Source: a virus. Taken from it: 29,813 bases of DNA. A program made the position numbers and the translations under genes. Positions 8,340-17,645 of this stretch are shown here, piece by piece; within the stretch, counting starts at the first letter, position 1; the number at the start of each line of letters is the position of its first letter. The notes beneath the pieces were generated by a model. The model was not told where the DNA came from. It saw only the letters and a program-made list of their open reading frames with translations, and did not search any database. Where the stretch lies: positions 1-29,813 of IMG/VR virus record IMGVR_UViG_3300025009_000316. One strand, written 5' to 3'.

Positions 8340-8509
8340 AAAAACAAATTTTTAAAGCTCTAATTTCCAAGTCTAAAAGACCTCCATCTATTTGCAATGA
8401 GAAGAATCTTCTTGAGAAATATTGAGAGGTAATATACAGATTACCACCATGGAAGATTAGAGCTTTTATTTTAATAGATAACACTTTACAACAAATAAAT
8501 GGCTGATAA
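8052..8509 (+). CDS. tail assembly chaperone, -1 frameshift product (GT-like)
   Basis: If ribosomes slip back one base on the heptamer A-AAA-AAA (8327-8333), translation continues in the -1 frame from 8333 and stops at TAA 8507-8509. That adds 58 codons to the first 94, a 152-residue protein. The extension reads LEKQIFKALISKSKRPP, NEKNLLEKYGEVIYRLPPWKIRAFILI and so on, a normal-looking helical sequence with an ordinary amino-acid mix. It requires TGA-Gly at two places. The extension overlaps the tape-measure start (8499) by 11 bases, as in known GT/tape-measure arrangements. Efficiency cannot be judged and no obvious downstream pseudoknot is claimed. Confidence 0.65.
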
Positions 8510-10115
8510 AGACCTAACATTAAGAATAAATGCAGAAGATAATGCAACAGAAGTTTTAAATAAAACAAGAAAATGAGTAGATTGAATTGTTAAAGCTGGA
8601 AAAATTTTGGCTGCATCTTGGGCAGCAAAAAAAGTTTTTGAATGAACTATTTGAGTAGCAATGGATTTTGAAAAACAAATGAAAAATGTGTCTACTATGA
8701 TGGATTTAACAACAGAGGCTTGAAAAAAAACATTTGATTCAGTAAGAAGTTGATTATTAGATATTGCTCAAAATGTACCAATATCTATTGATTCTTTAAG
8801 TGACTCTCTTTATAATATGGTATCTTCTTGATACCAGTGAAAAGAAGCACTAGAAATGGTTAATACTGCTGCAAAATTAGCAACAGCTGGAGCAACAGAT
8901 GCTTGAACAGCAGCTTATGCCTTAACGGCTTTTATAAAAGGTTATTGAGACGCTTCTGTTTCAGCTAAAGAAGCTGCTGATTTATTATATAATACCAATG
9001 TTTATGGTATTACTACTTTTGAAGAATTGGCAGTTAGTATTTCTGGTGCAGTTCCTTCTGCGAATATGTTATGAGTTAGTCAATTAGAATTAGCAGCTAC
9101 TACTGCTACTTTAGTAGGAAAAACTGGTAATGCTGCAGAAGTTTCAACTCAATTAATGTGAGCTTTTAATGCTATGTTAAAACCAAATAAAGCATTAATA
9201 TCATTAATTCAAAGTCTATGATATGAAAGTGCAGAAGCAATGATAAAGGCAAATTGATTAAAATGAACATTGGATTTATTAAAAGAATGAGCCAATAAAT
9301 CTAATGTAGAATTAAAGGACATTACTTCTAATGTTAGGGCTGCAAATTGATTAATACCATTAATGACAACACTTTCTTGAGATCTTACTAATAATTTAAA
9401 CAATATGTGAAACGCTTCTTGAATAGTAGATGAAGCATTTAAAAAGCAAATGGAGGCAAGTAGTAATTTATGGGATGTAACAAAAAATAGATTAGCTGTT
9501 GCTGGAATAGAATTATGAACATTGGTATTGCCTTTATTATCAATGGCGATACAAGCATTAAATTTTATTATACAAAATTGAATAAAAATGTTTTCTGAAT
9601 TTTGGGATACAACAAAAAAAATATGAGAATGGTTATTAAAATCATTTTTATGAATTTGGGAAACTATTAAAAATGCTGTTTCAGACGCATTTACATATAT
9701 TTATAATCAGATAAAAGATTCTCCGATAGTTTCTTTTATTCAATGAATAATTGAAAAAGTTCAATGATTATTGGAAAAAATATGATTAGCAAAAAAACAA
9801 TCTCAAGAACTTTGAGAAGTTTGAATTTGAAATTATAGTAGCAAACAAACAAGTATTTCTATGCCAAAAAAGAGAGCTATTGGTTGACCTGTCTCTTCTG
9901 GAAGTCAATATTTAGTAGGAGAAAGATGACCAGAGCTTTTTACTCCTTCTACTTCTGGAATGATTACTCCAAACAATCAACTTTGAGGCGGTGGAGTAGT
10001 AATTAATCTTAACAATCCAGTAGTAAGAGATGAATGAGACATTGACGCTTTCACAAATAAAATTATAAAAGCTCTTAGATGAGTAAATTTAAACAATAAA
10101 CTTTCTTCATTCTAG
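8499..10115 (+). CDS. tail tape measure protein (TP901-like)
   Basis: A 538-residue protein with 35 TGA-Gly codons against about 16 GGN by hand count; in the standard code it is shredded. The N-terminus (LRINAEDNATEVLNKTRKGVDG) and the GQALEMVNTAAKLA-like block with GATDAGTAAYALTAF match the TP901 tape-measure domain. A hydrophobic stretch near residues 335-360 (LGTLVLPLLSMAIQALNFII) fits the membrane-active part. The C-terminus has the hallmark AIGGPVSSGS, LVGERGPELFTPS, where two TGA codons fall on invariant glycines. It sets tail length, and at 538 residues it predicts a fairly short tail. It ends with TAG; the next gene begins GTG overlapping this stop. Confidence 0.93.
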
Positions 10116-12058
10116 TGATTACTTATACTATATGATGACAAGATTTAAGTGACGAGGTAGTTAGAGGCTCGCTTAAAATATTAGAAAAGGCGACAGATTC
10201 TGTAAACATCTGTCGTTTTGATATGTTGGTAAATTGAACGACTGGAAATAAACCGCTTAGATGACAAAAGGTTCTTGTAGTAAGTGATTGATCAAAGATT
10301 TTTAATGGATTTATTGAGATGACTACTGAATGAGAATTGACTAAATGAGATTGGCTTCAATACGAGGTTGAGTGTATAGATTACACCAAAGCAATGCAAC
10401 ACAGATTAGTCGTTGAATCTTTCACAGGACAAACAGTCAAGACAATAGTAGATACTCTAATTAACGATTACATAGGCACTGGCTTTGGAATTACTACTAC
10501 AAATGTAGTTACTTGACCGACTATTGACTCAATTCAATTCAATTATTTAACAGTCCAGAGATGTCTCCAAAAAATAGCTCAAAATGCTCAAATGGAATGG
10601 TATATAGACTACGAAAAAGATGTGCACATGTTTAATCGAAGCGATGAGTCAGCTCCAGAATCTTTGACAGACTCTTCTGATAACTTTTATAATCTTACCC
10701 TTGAAGTAGATACTTCACAGCTTAGAAATTCGGTAGTAGTTAGATGATCAACTTACCCTTCAAATAATTTCTCTCAAACAATTAAGGCAGATGGTACAGC
10801 TCGGGAATGGTTACTTGCAAGAAAGCCTAAAGCTTGGGTAAGTTTAACTGTTGATTGAGTTTATAAAGATGTTGGTGTAGACCCTCTTATGGAAGAAACG
10901 GCTGATGTCGTTATAGACAGAGTTTATTCAGAAGAATCTGGAAGCCTAGTAGACAGAACGACATTGTTTAAAAGAGAATGATGAAGTTGTACTTTTTTTT
11001 CGGCTGATGATGATTATATATATATAGGGGCTAGAAATAGCTGGAATACTATGGTTTGGGATTTTGCTACTCCCGCCAGTGCAGATGTTGTTATGGAAAT
11101 ACAATATTCAAGTCTTACTGAATGACAATGGAATAATTTAGTAGTATTTACAGATTGAACAAATTGAATGACACAAGATTGAACGCTTACTTTTATTCGA
11201 CCAGAGGATTGGGGAAAGGGTAGTCAAATAGATGCCACTACTGAAATTGATCCAGCTAATACAACGAATTATTACTATTTAAGAATAAAAAGAACAGCTA
11301 ATATTTTGGTAACAGCTCCTGCCATAGCAGAACTTCTTATGGACAGGATTTTCGAGTATATGTTTAACTTTCAAGAAAAATTTGTTAGATGTTCGGCGGC
11401 TACAACAACGCCAATTGCTTGAATATTACTCGTTCCTACTTATAGATACGAAGTGCCTATTATAGCTAAATCTCAAAACAATCAATCTATTGAAGCTATG
11501 AAGGCAATAGAGTGATGAGACGGTCTCTATGAACATATTATAGTAGATGAGAGTATTACCACTAAAGACGAAGCAAAGGCGAGGGCGGCGGCTGAAATAG
11601 CTGATTATGCCAATCCTATTGTCAATGGTAACTTTCAAACAAGAACAGGATTACTTCAATCTGGAAGCAAATTCGTTCCTTGACAGATTTTAACTATAAG
11701 TCTTAATTCAAGAGGGCTTACTGGCGACTACAATATACAAGAGATGACTACTACCACGGCTGATGAAAGCGAATTTTATTACGATATTCGTTTCGGCGGT
11801 AGGCTTTTAAATGTCTTCAATTATTTTTTGAATAACATAAGCAAGGAAATAGTAATGAAAGAAAATGAAGAGTTATTGTCTATTGAAGTTGTAGACGAGA
11901 CTGTAACTATTACCGAGACTATAACAAAAGCTACTCCAGAGACAGTAATAGAAAGTGTTTTAATCACTGAAAATGCTAGTGCCTCTACTTTTACGCCTCC
12001 TTATACTTGGTGAGATGATGCTGACGAGGGTAGATGGGGGATTTTCGAGTGGTCTTAA
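10115..12058 (+). CDS. baseplate hub / tail-tip protein
   Basis: A 647-residue protein with about 21 TGA-Gly codons. The start is taken as GTG 10115-10117, overlapping the tape-measure stop as TAGTG; it is the furthest start between the stop and the first conserved-looking residues. The N-terminal domain (GQKVLVVSDGSKIFNGFIE, then GDWLQYEVECIDYTKAM) matches tail-tip/hub proteins of the gp27/gpD-like fold, which begin with a beta barrel of this kind. TVQRCLQKIAQNAQMEWYID and HMFNRSDES match their second conserved block ('WyId.dk.l...'). Residues about 540-620 contain Thr-rich repeats (TVTITETITKATPETV). It ends with TAA at 12056-12058, two bases before the P3 element. Confidence 0.68.
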
Positions 12059-12059
12059 T

Positions 12060-12090
12060 CTTGTTGTTTACAAGCCTTTTAATGTATAAT
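12060..12090 (+). promoter_or_regulatory. promoter P3 with inverted repeat over the -35
   Basis: TTGTTG (12061-12066) and perfect TATAAT (12085-12090), again 18 bases apart. CTTGT (12060-12064) / ACAAG (12070-12074) with a 5-base loop flanks the -35, a shorter form of the repeat at P2. CCTTTT follows, so the hairpin could double as a weak terminator for the upstream gene. Start of transcription would be near 12097, leaving about 16 bases before the ATG at 12113. Confidence 0.7.
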
Positions 12091-12112
12091 ATTAATATAA
12101 TCTTATAAATAA

Positions 12113-12673
12113 ATGGAAAATATAACAGAAAATGTCGGGATTAAATGAATACAAATTTTCTCTTGATATGACATTACTAAACCTAATGCTCAAGAAATTG
12201 AAAACGAAATTATAGAAGCTAAAAAAGAAAAAATAGAATGGAGTGATTGGAAAAGTATAATCAGTAAATTCGCTGATTGTTGCAAAACAAGAGAAATAGA
12301 ATACCATAATCTAATCACGACTGTTGGCAGGTCGGTTATAGCTCAAAGATTAGTCGGCACTAATACCTATACCCTTAATCTTGATTATGGAGCTTTGGGA
12401 ACAGGCACGACTGCTCCCGCTAATGCTGATACTATTCTTGAGACAGAGCAATACAGAAATACAGTAGCTTCTCAAACTAATTCAAATAATATAGCTTACC
12501 TTACTTGGTTTTATTCTTCTACTGAAACTAATGGTAACTTTAGAGAATTTGGAAATGTTATTGACGGTTGAGCAGGAGCAAACACAGGGCAATTATTTAC
12601 ACACGTAGCCGTTGCTTGGAACAAGAGTGCTTTGGAATCGCTTACCGTAGATTGTTCCTATGAAATTTTATAA
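12113..12673 (+). CDS. tail-tip / fibre-associated protein
   Basis: A 186-residue protein with three TGA-Gly codons, first gene after P3. Residues 1-70 are helical and charged. From about 75 it becomes beta-rich: NLITTVGRSVIAQRLVG, then LDYGALGTGTTAPANADTILETEQYRN and AVAWNKSALESLTVDCSYEIL. The 'lGtG.tap...dt.LetE..R' block and final strand are typical of phage structural proteins that lie just before tail fibres. A precise role (upper fibre, trimming adaptor or collar) cannot be read. Confidence 0.5.
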
Positions 12674-12690
12674 TATAATATATTTAAAAT

Positions 12691-14541
12691 ATGGCAGTTT
12701 TAACTAGTGCAGTTGTAGCAGGTCAAACAGCTACGGCGGTACAATATAATAATCTAAGAAATGATGCTTTAACAGCTGGTCATATTAGTCTTCAGACTAT
12801 TACTGGAGCAACTAAAACAGTAGTAGCAAACGAATGATACATTTCTCAAAATGATAGTGATAGAATAGTTTATACTTTACCTACAACAGCTAGTGTTGGA
12901 GATGTTTTTATAGTTACTGGAAAAGGTACTGCTGGCTGGAAAATTGCTCAAAATGCTTCTCAAATTATTTATTTTTGAAAGGTTTCTACTACTACTTGAG
13001 CTAGTTGATACATTCAATCTACTTGAAACAATGATTCAGTTACATTAGTTTGCACTACTACTAATAATGGTTGGACTGTAACAAATTCTATTTGAGAAAT
13101 AACTTTAGATTCTGGTTGAACAAATAATGCTATTGACTGAATTATATGATGAGACGGAAGCGATGGTGCATTGTCAATCGGTGCTGGAGCAACTACAACT
13201 CTTAATACAAATCAAGTTTATAATTATAGTTCTATAGACATAAACGCAACAGGAACACTTGCTTTCACAGGTGCTAATGGTGCGGCTCTTATAAACTGTA
13301 GTGGAGACGCTACAATCGCAGGAACAATAGAACTTCGCAATCTAGTAACAACTGCTTTCTCTGCCTATACCTCTAACAAGGATAGTCTGATGAGCGGAAG
13401 TGCTTATACTGCTGTAACTTATAATGCTGGTGGTGCAGGTGGTACAGCTGGTGGTGTTGCAGGTAATGGTGGAACAGGTGGAACATCTACTACTGCTTCT
13501 GGTACTCCTGGTACTGGTGGTGCAGGAGGAACTTCTGGTAGCAAAAATGGTGGAAATGGAGAAGGTGGTAATTCTACTACTGGAGGAGGAGGAGGCGGTG
13601 GTGGATACGGAGATGGAAATGGAACTGCTGGAGCTACAACTGCCAATACTAATGGAGGTGCTGGAGGTGCTGCTGATGCAACATCTACTGGTCCTGGTGC
13701 TGGAGGAGGCGGTGGTGGAGGTGGATTGACAACTGGAAACGGAGGTGCGGGTGGAGCTGGAGGAGCTACTACTAGTGTAAGTGGTGGAGAAAACGGTGGA
13801 ATAGGTGGTAACGGTGGTGCTTCTGGTGCTAGTGGTGGAAATGGAGGAAATGGTGGACAAGGAGGTGCTTGCACTAGAACTGTTTCTGGTATAGGAGGTA
13901 ACGGTGGAGCTGCTTATGCTACTGGTGGTACTGGTGGTGCAGGTGGTGGAGCTAGTGATGATGGACAAGGTGCAGCAGGAGGAGTAGGAGGTAATTCTTC
14001 TCATGGAACTGGTGGTGTTGGCGGAACTGGAGGTAATACCGTTAATGGTAATATTGCTGGTGTTGGTGGAGCTGGAGGAAATGGAAGAATAGGAGGTGCT
14101 GGTGGAACTGGAGGTAACCCTGGTTCTTCTGGAGCTAATGGTGCAGCTGGTGGTGCAGGCGGTAATGGAACATCTGGATCAACTTGTCTAGCAATGTATG
14201 TAAAAGGAGATCTAACCATATCTGCAACTGTAACAGCTAGTGGTGGTAATGGAGGTAAAGGTGGAAATGGTGGAAATGGATTTGGTGCTGGAGCTGGTGG
14301 GGCTGGAGGTGCTGGCGGAAGTGGTGGAGATGGAGCAGATATAATAATACTATGCAAAGGAACACTTACTAATACAGCTACTATAACTAATACAGGTGGT
14401 AATGGTGGAACAGGAGGAACAGGAGGTAATGGTGGAGATACTAACTCTACAACTATTGGAAAATCAAATGGACAAAATGGAACCAATGGAAGACAAGGTC
14501 GTGATGGTCGTAAAATAGTTGCTTCTATTACTAACCTTTAA
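12691..14541 (+). CDS. glycine-rich tail adhesin (receptor-binding protein candidate)
   Basis: A 616-residue protein. Residues 1-160 (MAVLTSAVVAGQTATAVQYNNLRND...) look like a fibre N-terminal attachment and beta domain, and use TGA for 10 of about 21 glycines. From residue about 255 to 590 it is dominated by GG-x and G-x-x repeats (GGAGG, GGNGG, GGTGG, runs of eight glycines), split by a short ordinary segment near CLAMYVKGDLTISATV (about residues 505-525). Poly-glycine type II helix bundles of this kind form the tip of known phage adhesins (T4-like S16 gp38). The last 456 codons contain about 165 glycines and no TGA. It is the obvious receptor-binding candidate. Alternative: a secreted host-like Gly-rich surface protein. 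Confidence 0.72.
13432..14460 (+). repeat. low-complexity Gly-repeat coding region
   Basis: Imperfect short repeats of GGT/GGA codons separated by GCT, AAT, ACT and GCA. They code for GG-x and GG-x-GG units in the adhesin above. The repeat is interrupted at about 14185-14245 by a non-repetitive segment. Long open frames on the opposite strand here are shadows of the bias. Confidence 0.85.
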
Positions 14542-14546
14542 TCACT

Positions 14547-14855
14547 ATGTACATATTCTATAAACTTGATACACTAAAAATAATGGGAATGTCTACAAAT
14601 AAAAATTCTATGGAATTCCCTTCAATAGAAACAGAAGAAAATTACCATTCTACTTTTGATTTACAAATAATCGAAGAGAATAATAAATATATAATAAAGC
14701 CAATTAATTTAACAATTAATGATGAAATAATCAGCGAATTAAATAAAAATAATAAAGTTTATATTGATTGAAAGGAACAAGAAAATTGACAATTAATTTT
14801 AAATTGAAAAAAGATTAAAAAGGCTTGAAATAAAAAAATTAAAAGAGTAAAATAA
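14547..14855 (+). CDS. hypothetical protein (102 aa) following the adhesin
   Basis: A 102-residue protein starting six bases after the adhesin stop. The first 74 codons hold no TGA; four TGA-Gly codons occur in the last 28 (IDGKEQENGQLILNGKKIKKAGNKK...). It has a beta-rich middle (STFDLQIIEENNKYIIKPINLTI) and a very basic tail. No family recognised; a chaperone or partner of the adjacent adhesin would fit the location, as fibre chaperones often follow fibre genes, but this is inference. Confidence 0.55.
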
Positions 14856-14883
14856 TAACGTTTAAGGTTAAATGATACTAAGG

Positions 14884-14917
14884 AATCTCTCATTCGTGGG
14901 AGATTTTTTAGTTTTTT
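14884..14917 (+). terminator. Rho-independent terminator after the adhesin operon
   Basis: AATCTCTC (14884-14891), loop ATTCGT, GGGAGATT (14898-14905): an 8-bp stem with one G-T pair, followed by TTTTAGTTTTTT. This is the clearest terminator in the window and separates the tail genes from groES-groEL. The 121-base gap 14856-14976 otherwise holds the groE promoter. Confidence 0.85.
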
Positions 14918-14920
14918 CTA

Positions 14921-14975
14921 TTGCAAAAACTATTTAGAAAGTATAAAATATAAGTAAATACTAACATTTTTGCAA
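14921..14975 (+). promoter_or_regulatory. groES-groEL promoter with flanking inverted repeat
   Basis: TTGCAA (14921-14926) with TAAAAT (14944-14949), 17 bases apart; TATAAA at 14942 is an alternative -10. A perfect 9-base inverted repeat, TTGCAAAAA (14921-14929) and TTTTTGCAA (14967-14975), brackets the promoter: one arm is the -35 and the other ends one base before the groES ATG. It is not the CIRCE element. It could be an operator pair or a leader structure. Confidence 0.55.
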
Positions 14976-14976
14976 T

Positions 14977-15252
14977 ATGAATATAAATGATTTAATACCT
15001 TTCTGAACTAAAATACTTGTCAAAGTAATTAATCTTGAAGAAAAAGGCTGATTAAGTTTACCAGAGACAGAAGAAAAACCATCTGTCCTTTTTTGAGAAG
15101 TATTAAAGGTTGGTAATGGTGTAAAGACTTTTAAGGAAGGTATGGTTGTTTTATTCGACAGGTACAAATCAAATTACTGTCCTATTCCTTGAGACTTTAA
15201 CGAATACAGATTTACAATGCCTAAATATATACTTTCTTACTTTACTAAATAA
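14977..15252 (+). CDS. groES: GroES co-chaperonin
   Basis: A 91-residue GroES (family usually about 95-100). PFGTKILVKVI (8-18) is the conserved first strand; GGLSLP (24-29) is the mobile loop that docks onto GroEL; LFGEVLKVGNG (38-48) and EGMVVLFDRY (54-63) match 'rGeVlAVGnG' and 'vGd.Vlf..y'. Four TGA-Gly codons fall on family glycines (for example the one in the mobile loop and in the GEV block). It forms the lid of the folding chamber with GroEL, encoded next with an overlapping TAATG (15250-15254). The mobile loop is acidic on its C-terminal side (PETEEKP), different from E. coli. Confidence 0.88.
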
Positions 15253-16853
15253 TGGCTAAAATAGTTTATTTAAACAACGAATGAAAACAAAAAGTCCTAA
15301 AAGGTATATTTACTGTTACTAATGCAGTTAAATGAACTCTTTGACCTAAATGACAAAATGTAATTCTAGACCAAAAGTTTTCTTACCCTAAAATTACTAA
15401 CGACGGTGTTACAATAGCCAAAGAAATCGAATTAGAAGACCCTACAGAAGAGATTGGATGTAAGTTAATAAAACAGGCAGCAATTAAAACAAACGACGAG
15501 GCTGGCGATTGAACGAGTACCTCAACTGTGTTTGCAGAAGCCATTATTACAGAATGATTAAAAGCTATTGAGGCTGGTGCTTCTCCTATTTTACTCAAGA
15601 ATAATATTATAAATATTTCAAATAAGGCAATAGAAATTATAAAGAGAAATGTTGTACCTATAACTAAAGAAGAAGAAATTATAAATGTAGCCACTATTTC
15701 ATCTCAAGACGAAAATATTGGTAAAATTATTGCTGAAATTACCGACAAGGTATGAGAAAGCGGTGTAGTAACAACAGAAGAAATGGCAGAGGTAGGAATT
15801 AAAACCGAATTAGTAGAAGGATTAAAAATTGACAATGGTTATTTTTCACTTGATTTTGTTACTGACAGAAAGAGACTAGAGGCAGTTAGAAAAAATTCTA
15901 AGGTCTTTATTACAGATGATACAATTACTAGCGTAGAAGAAATGGCTAGTATTCTTCAAGCTCCTTTCAAGGCTAATTTTAAAGAGGTTGTTATTATTGC
16001 TTCAACAGTAGAAAAAGGGGCATTATATACGGCTCTCAAGAATCATATTGAGGGCAATATTTCTGTTCTAATTATTAAAGCTCCTTGATATGGAGACAGG
16101 AAAATCGAGATGTTAAAAGACATTGCTACTATTACAGGAGGCAAGGTAGTCTCTAAACAATTTGGAAGAGATTTAAAGAAGGTAACTATGGAAGATTTTG
16201 GAGAGGCTGAAACAATCAAGGCATATAAAAATTATTCTGTTATTATAGGCGGTAAAGGTAACAAGGAAGACCTAGAAAAAAGAAAAGAGGAAATACAATC
16301 TCTTATTGAACAAACTACTTCTGACTTTGAGAGGGACAAATACGCTCAACGCCTTTCTCTTCTTAACGGTGGAGTAGGTATAATCAAGGTAGGTGCTTCC
16401 TCTAAGATTGAACTTGATGAAATTAAATATAGAATAGAAGACGCTCTAAACGCCACTAAAGCCGCAATAGAAGAAGGTATACTTCCTTGAGGTGGTACTT
16501 CTTATTTAAAGATTTTAAACGAATTAGATCAGTATAAGAATGGAGATATTAACAATGATATGGCAGTCAATATAATCCAGAACGCTCTTAAATACCCTTG
16601 TAAAACCATAGCTGAAAATGCTGGGAAAGATGGTGGTTATATTGTAGGAAAGGTTATGGAAAAATATGAAGATTTTAACTATGGTTATAATGCTAAAACA
16701 GATGTATTTGAGGACTTAATGGAGAGTGGAGTAATAGACCCTTTTAAAGTAATTAGATTAGCATTACAGAATGCCACTAGCGTAGCATCTATTTTCTTAA
16801 CCACGAATACAATCGTAACAGATATAACAGATGTTGAAAAAGACAAATCATAA
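15252..16853 (+). CDS. groEL: GroEL chaperonin
   Basis: A 533-residue full-length GroEL (E. coli 548). VKGTLGPKGQNVILD (26-40), [14 protein letters not shown] (50-63) and NDEAGDGTSTST (81-92, with the ATPase Asp86) form the nucleotide-binding equatorial block. The apical domain includes [15 protein letters not shown] and FRVTD-like FVTDRKR. EEGILPGGGTSYL is the second equatorial motif. Nine TGA-Gly codons, several at invariant positions (TLGPKG, GDGT, GYGD, PGGG). It ends [11 protein letters not shown] and lacks the usual GGM-repeat tail. It is encoded in the phage between tail and packaging genes, so is probably phage-specific folding machinery. Whether a host copy also exists cannot be seen. 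Confidence 0.95.
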
Positions 16854-16896
16854 CATAGATAGGCTATTTAAAATATTTGAGGAAGATAAAGTAATT

Positions 16897-17238
16897 ATGA
16901 AAAAATTTATTTACATAGATTTATGAATGCAAAAATTTTGAGAAGAAAAAAAATATTTACTTGTAGCCTTTCCTAGATGACAAATTTCAAGAGAGCTTGA
17001 ATATGTTGGCGTTGGAAAAGACAAAGAAGAAGCTACATTTGATTTATTCGAGAGATACTTTTATTCTACTAACGAGCCAAAAACTTACAGACAAATATGA
17101 TTTTTTCTAAATATGAGCGGAGAATCAGTTAGACAGATTATGGACTGAACGAAAGAAAGCCAATTCACTAATTCTATAATGGAAAAATTAAGACATAGTA
17201 ATTTTAATAAAAAATGAATACTTACCAAAAAATATTAG
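16897..17238 (+). CDS. small HTH protein, sigma-region-4-like
   Basis: A 113-residue protein with six TGA-Gly codons. Residues about 62-95 read EPKTYRQIGFFLNMSGESVRQI and then MEKLRH, which resembles the helix-turn-helix of sigma-70 region 4 ('t.eeIg..lg.S.e.VRqi......kLR'), but with about nine extra residues before KLR. This suggests a promoter-recognising or regulatory DNA-binding protein. The N-terminal half is unassigned. The role as a phage transcription factor is inference; it may be unrelated to sigma factors. It lies after groEL with a 43-base gap without an evident promoter. Confidence 0.42.
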
Positions 17239-17438
17239 ATTACATCAATCATTGAGTAGGCGTAATGTGAGAATATAAAGACAAAGAAGAAATACACATA
17301 TATTTTTATGGATACTTTAATTGATTTTTGGTTTGTGTGGTAGTAAATTGAGATAGTTATATTCCAGCACTTTATGATGAGAAAAAGATTAACGAAATAG
17401 ACAAATATTTACAACTTATAAAACCTTTCAAAAAATAA
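17214..17438 (+). CDS. small hypothetical protein (74 aa)
   Basis: A 74-residue protein with four TGA-Gly codons. It begins 25 bases inside the preceding gene and ends at TAA 17436-17438, overlapping the next start as TAATG. It looks like a small alpha/beta domain (IHIYFYGYFNGFLVCVVV strand region between two helices). I do not recognise it. Confidence 0.5.
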
Positions 17439-17632
17439 TGCAAGACATAAATAAATGCACATATTGTTGAGAAGAAAAGCCAAAAGATGTAAAATGGTAT
17501 TGTACTTGGTTATGTCAGAATTGCAAAAAAATAAATGAGCCAAGAAAATATTTTACTCTTAGAGGAAGACAATTATGGACTGAAAACAAAGTAACAGAAA
17601 GAAACAGCTTTACCGAAATTATTAACTCTTAA
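17438..17632 (+). CDS. small zinc-ribbon protein (64 aa)
   Basis: A 64-residue protein. Two Cys pairs, C7-x2-C10 (CTYC) and C26-x2-C29 (CQNC), separated by 15 residues form a likely treble-clef or zinc-ribbon site; C22 (CTWLC) is extra. The tail is basic. One TGA-Gly follows the first knuckle. It is translationally coupled to the previous gene and precedes the ParB-like gene by 13 bases, so it probably belongs to the same cassette. Similar small zinc proteins are common in phages; the target is unknown. Confidence 0.58.
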
Positions 17633-17645
17633 TTTTATTTTAAAA

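Noticed and set aside
12060-12078. The CTTGT/ACAAG hairpin followed by CCTTTT as a terminator
   Set aside because: Stem of only 5 bp and overlaps a good -35; the sister copy at 6802 has no T-run, so an operator role is preferred.
13424-13729. Overlapping plus-strand frame rich in Val, Leu and Glu
   Set aside because: Shadow frame of the glycine repeats in the adhesin; no independent signal.
13342-14486. Long minus-strand open frames (Ser/Thr-rich and Pro-rich) opposite the adhesin
   Set aside because: They mirror the GGT/GGA codon bias; compositions are low-complexity Pro/Ser/Thr, with no start context, and the plus-strand frame continues the adhesin.
15783-16853. A degraded groEL made of three pieces
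   Set aside because: Breaks are TGA codons on conserved glycines; the gene is complete with code 25.
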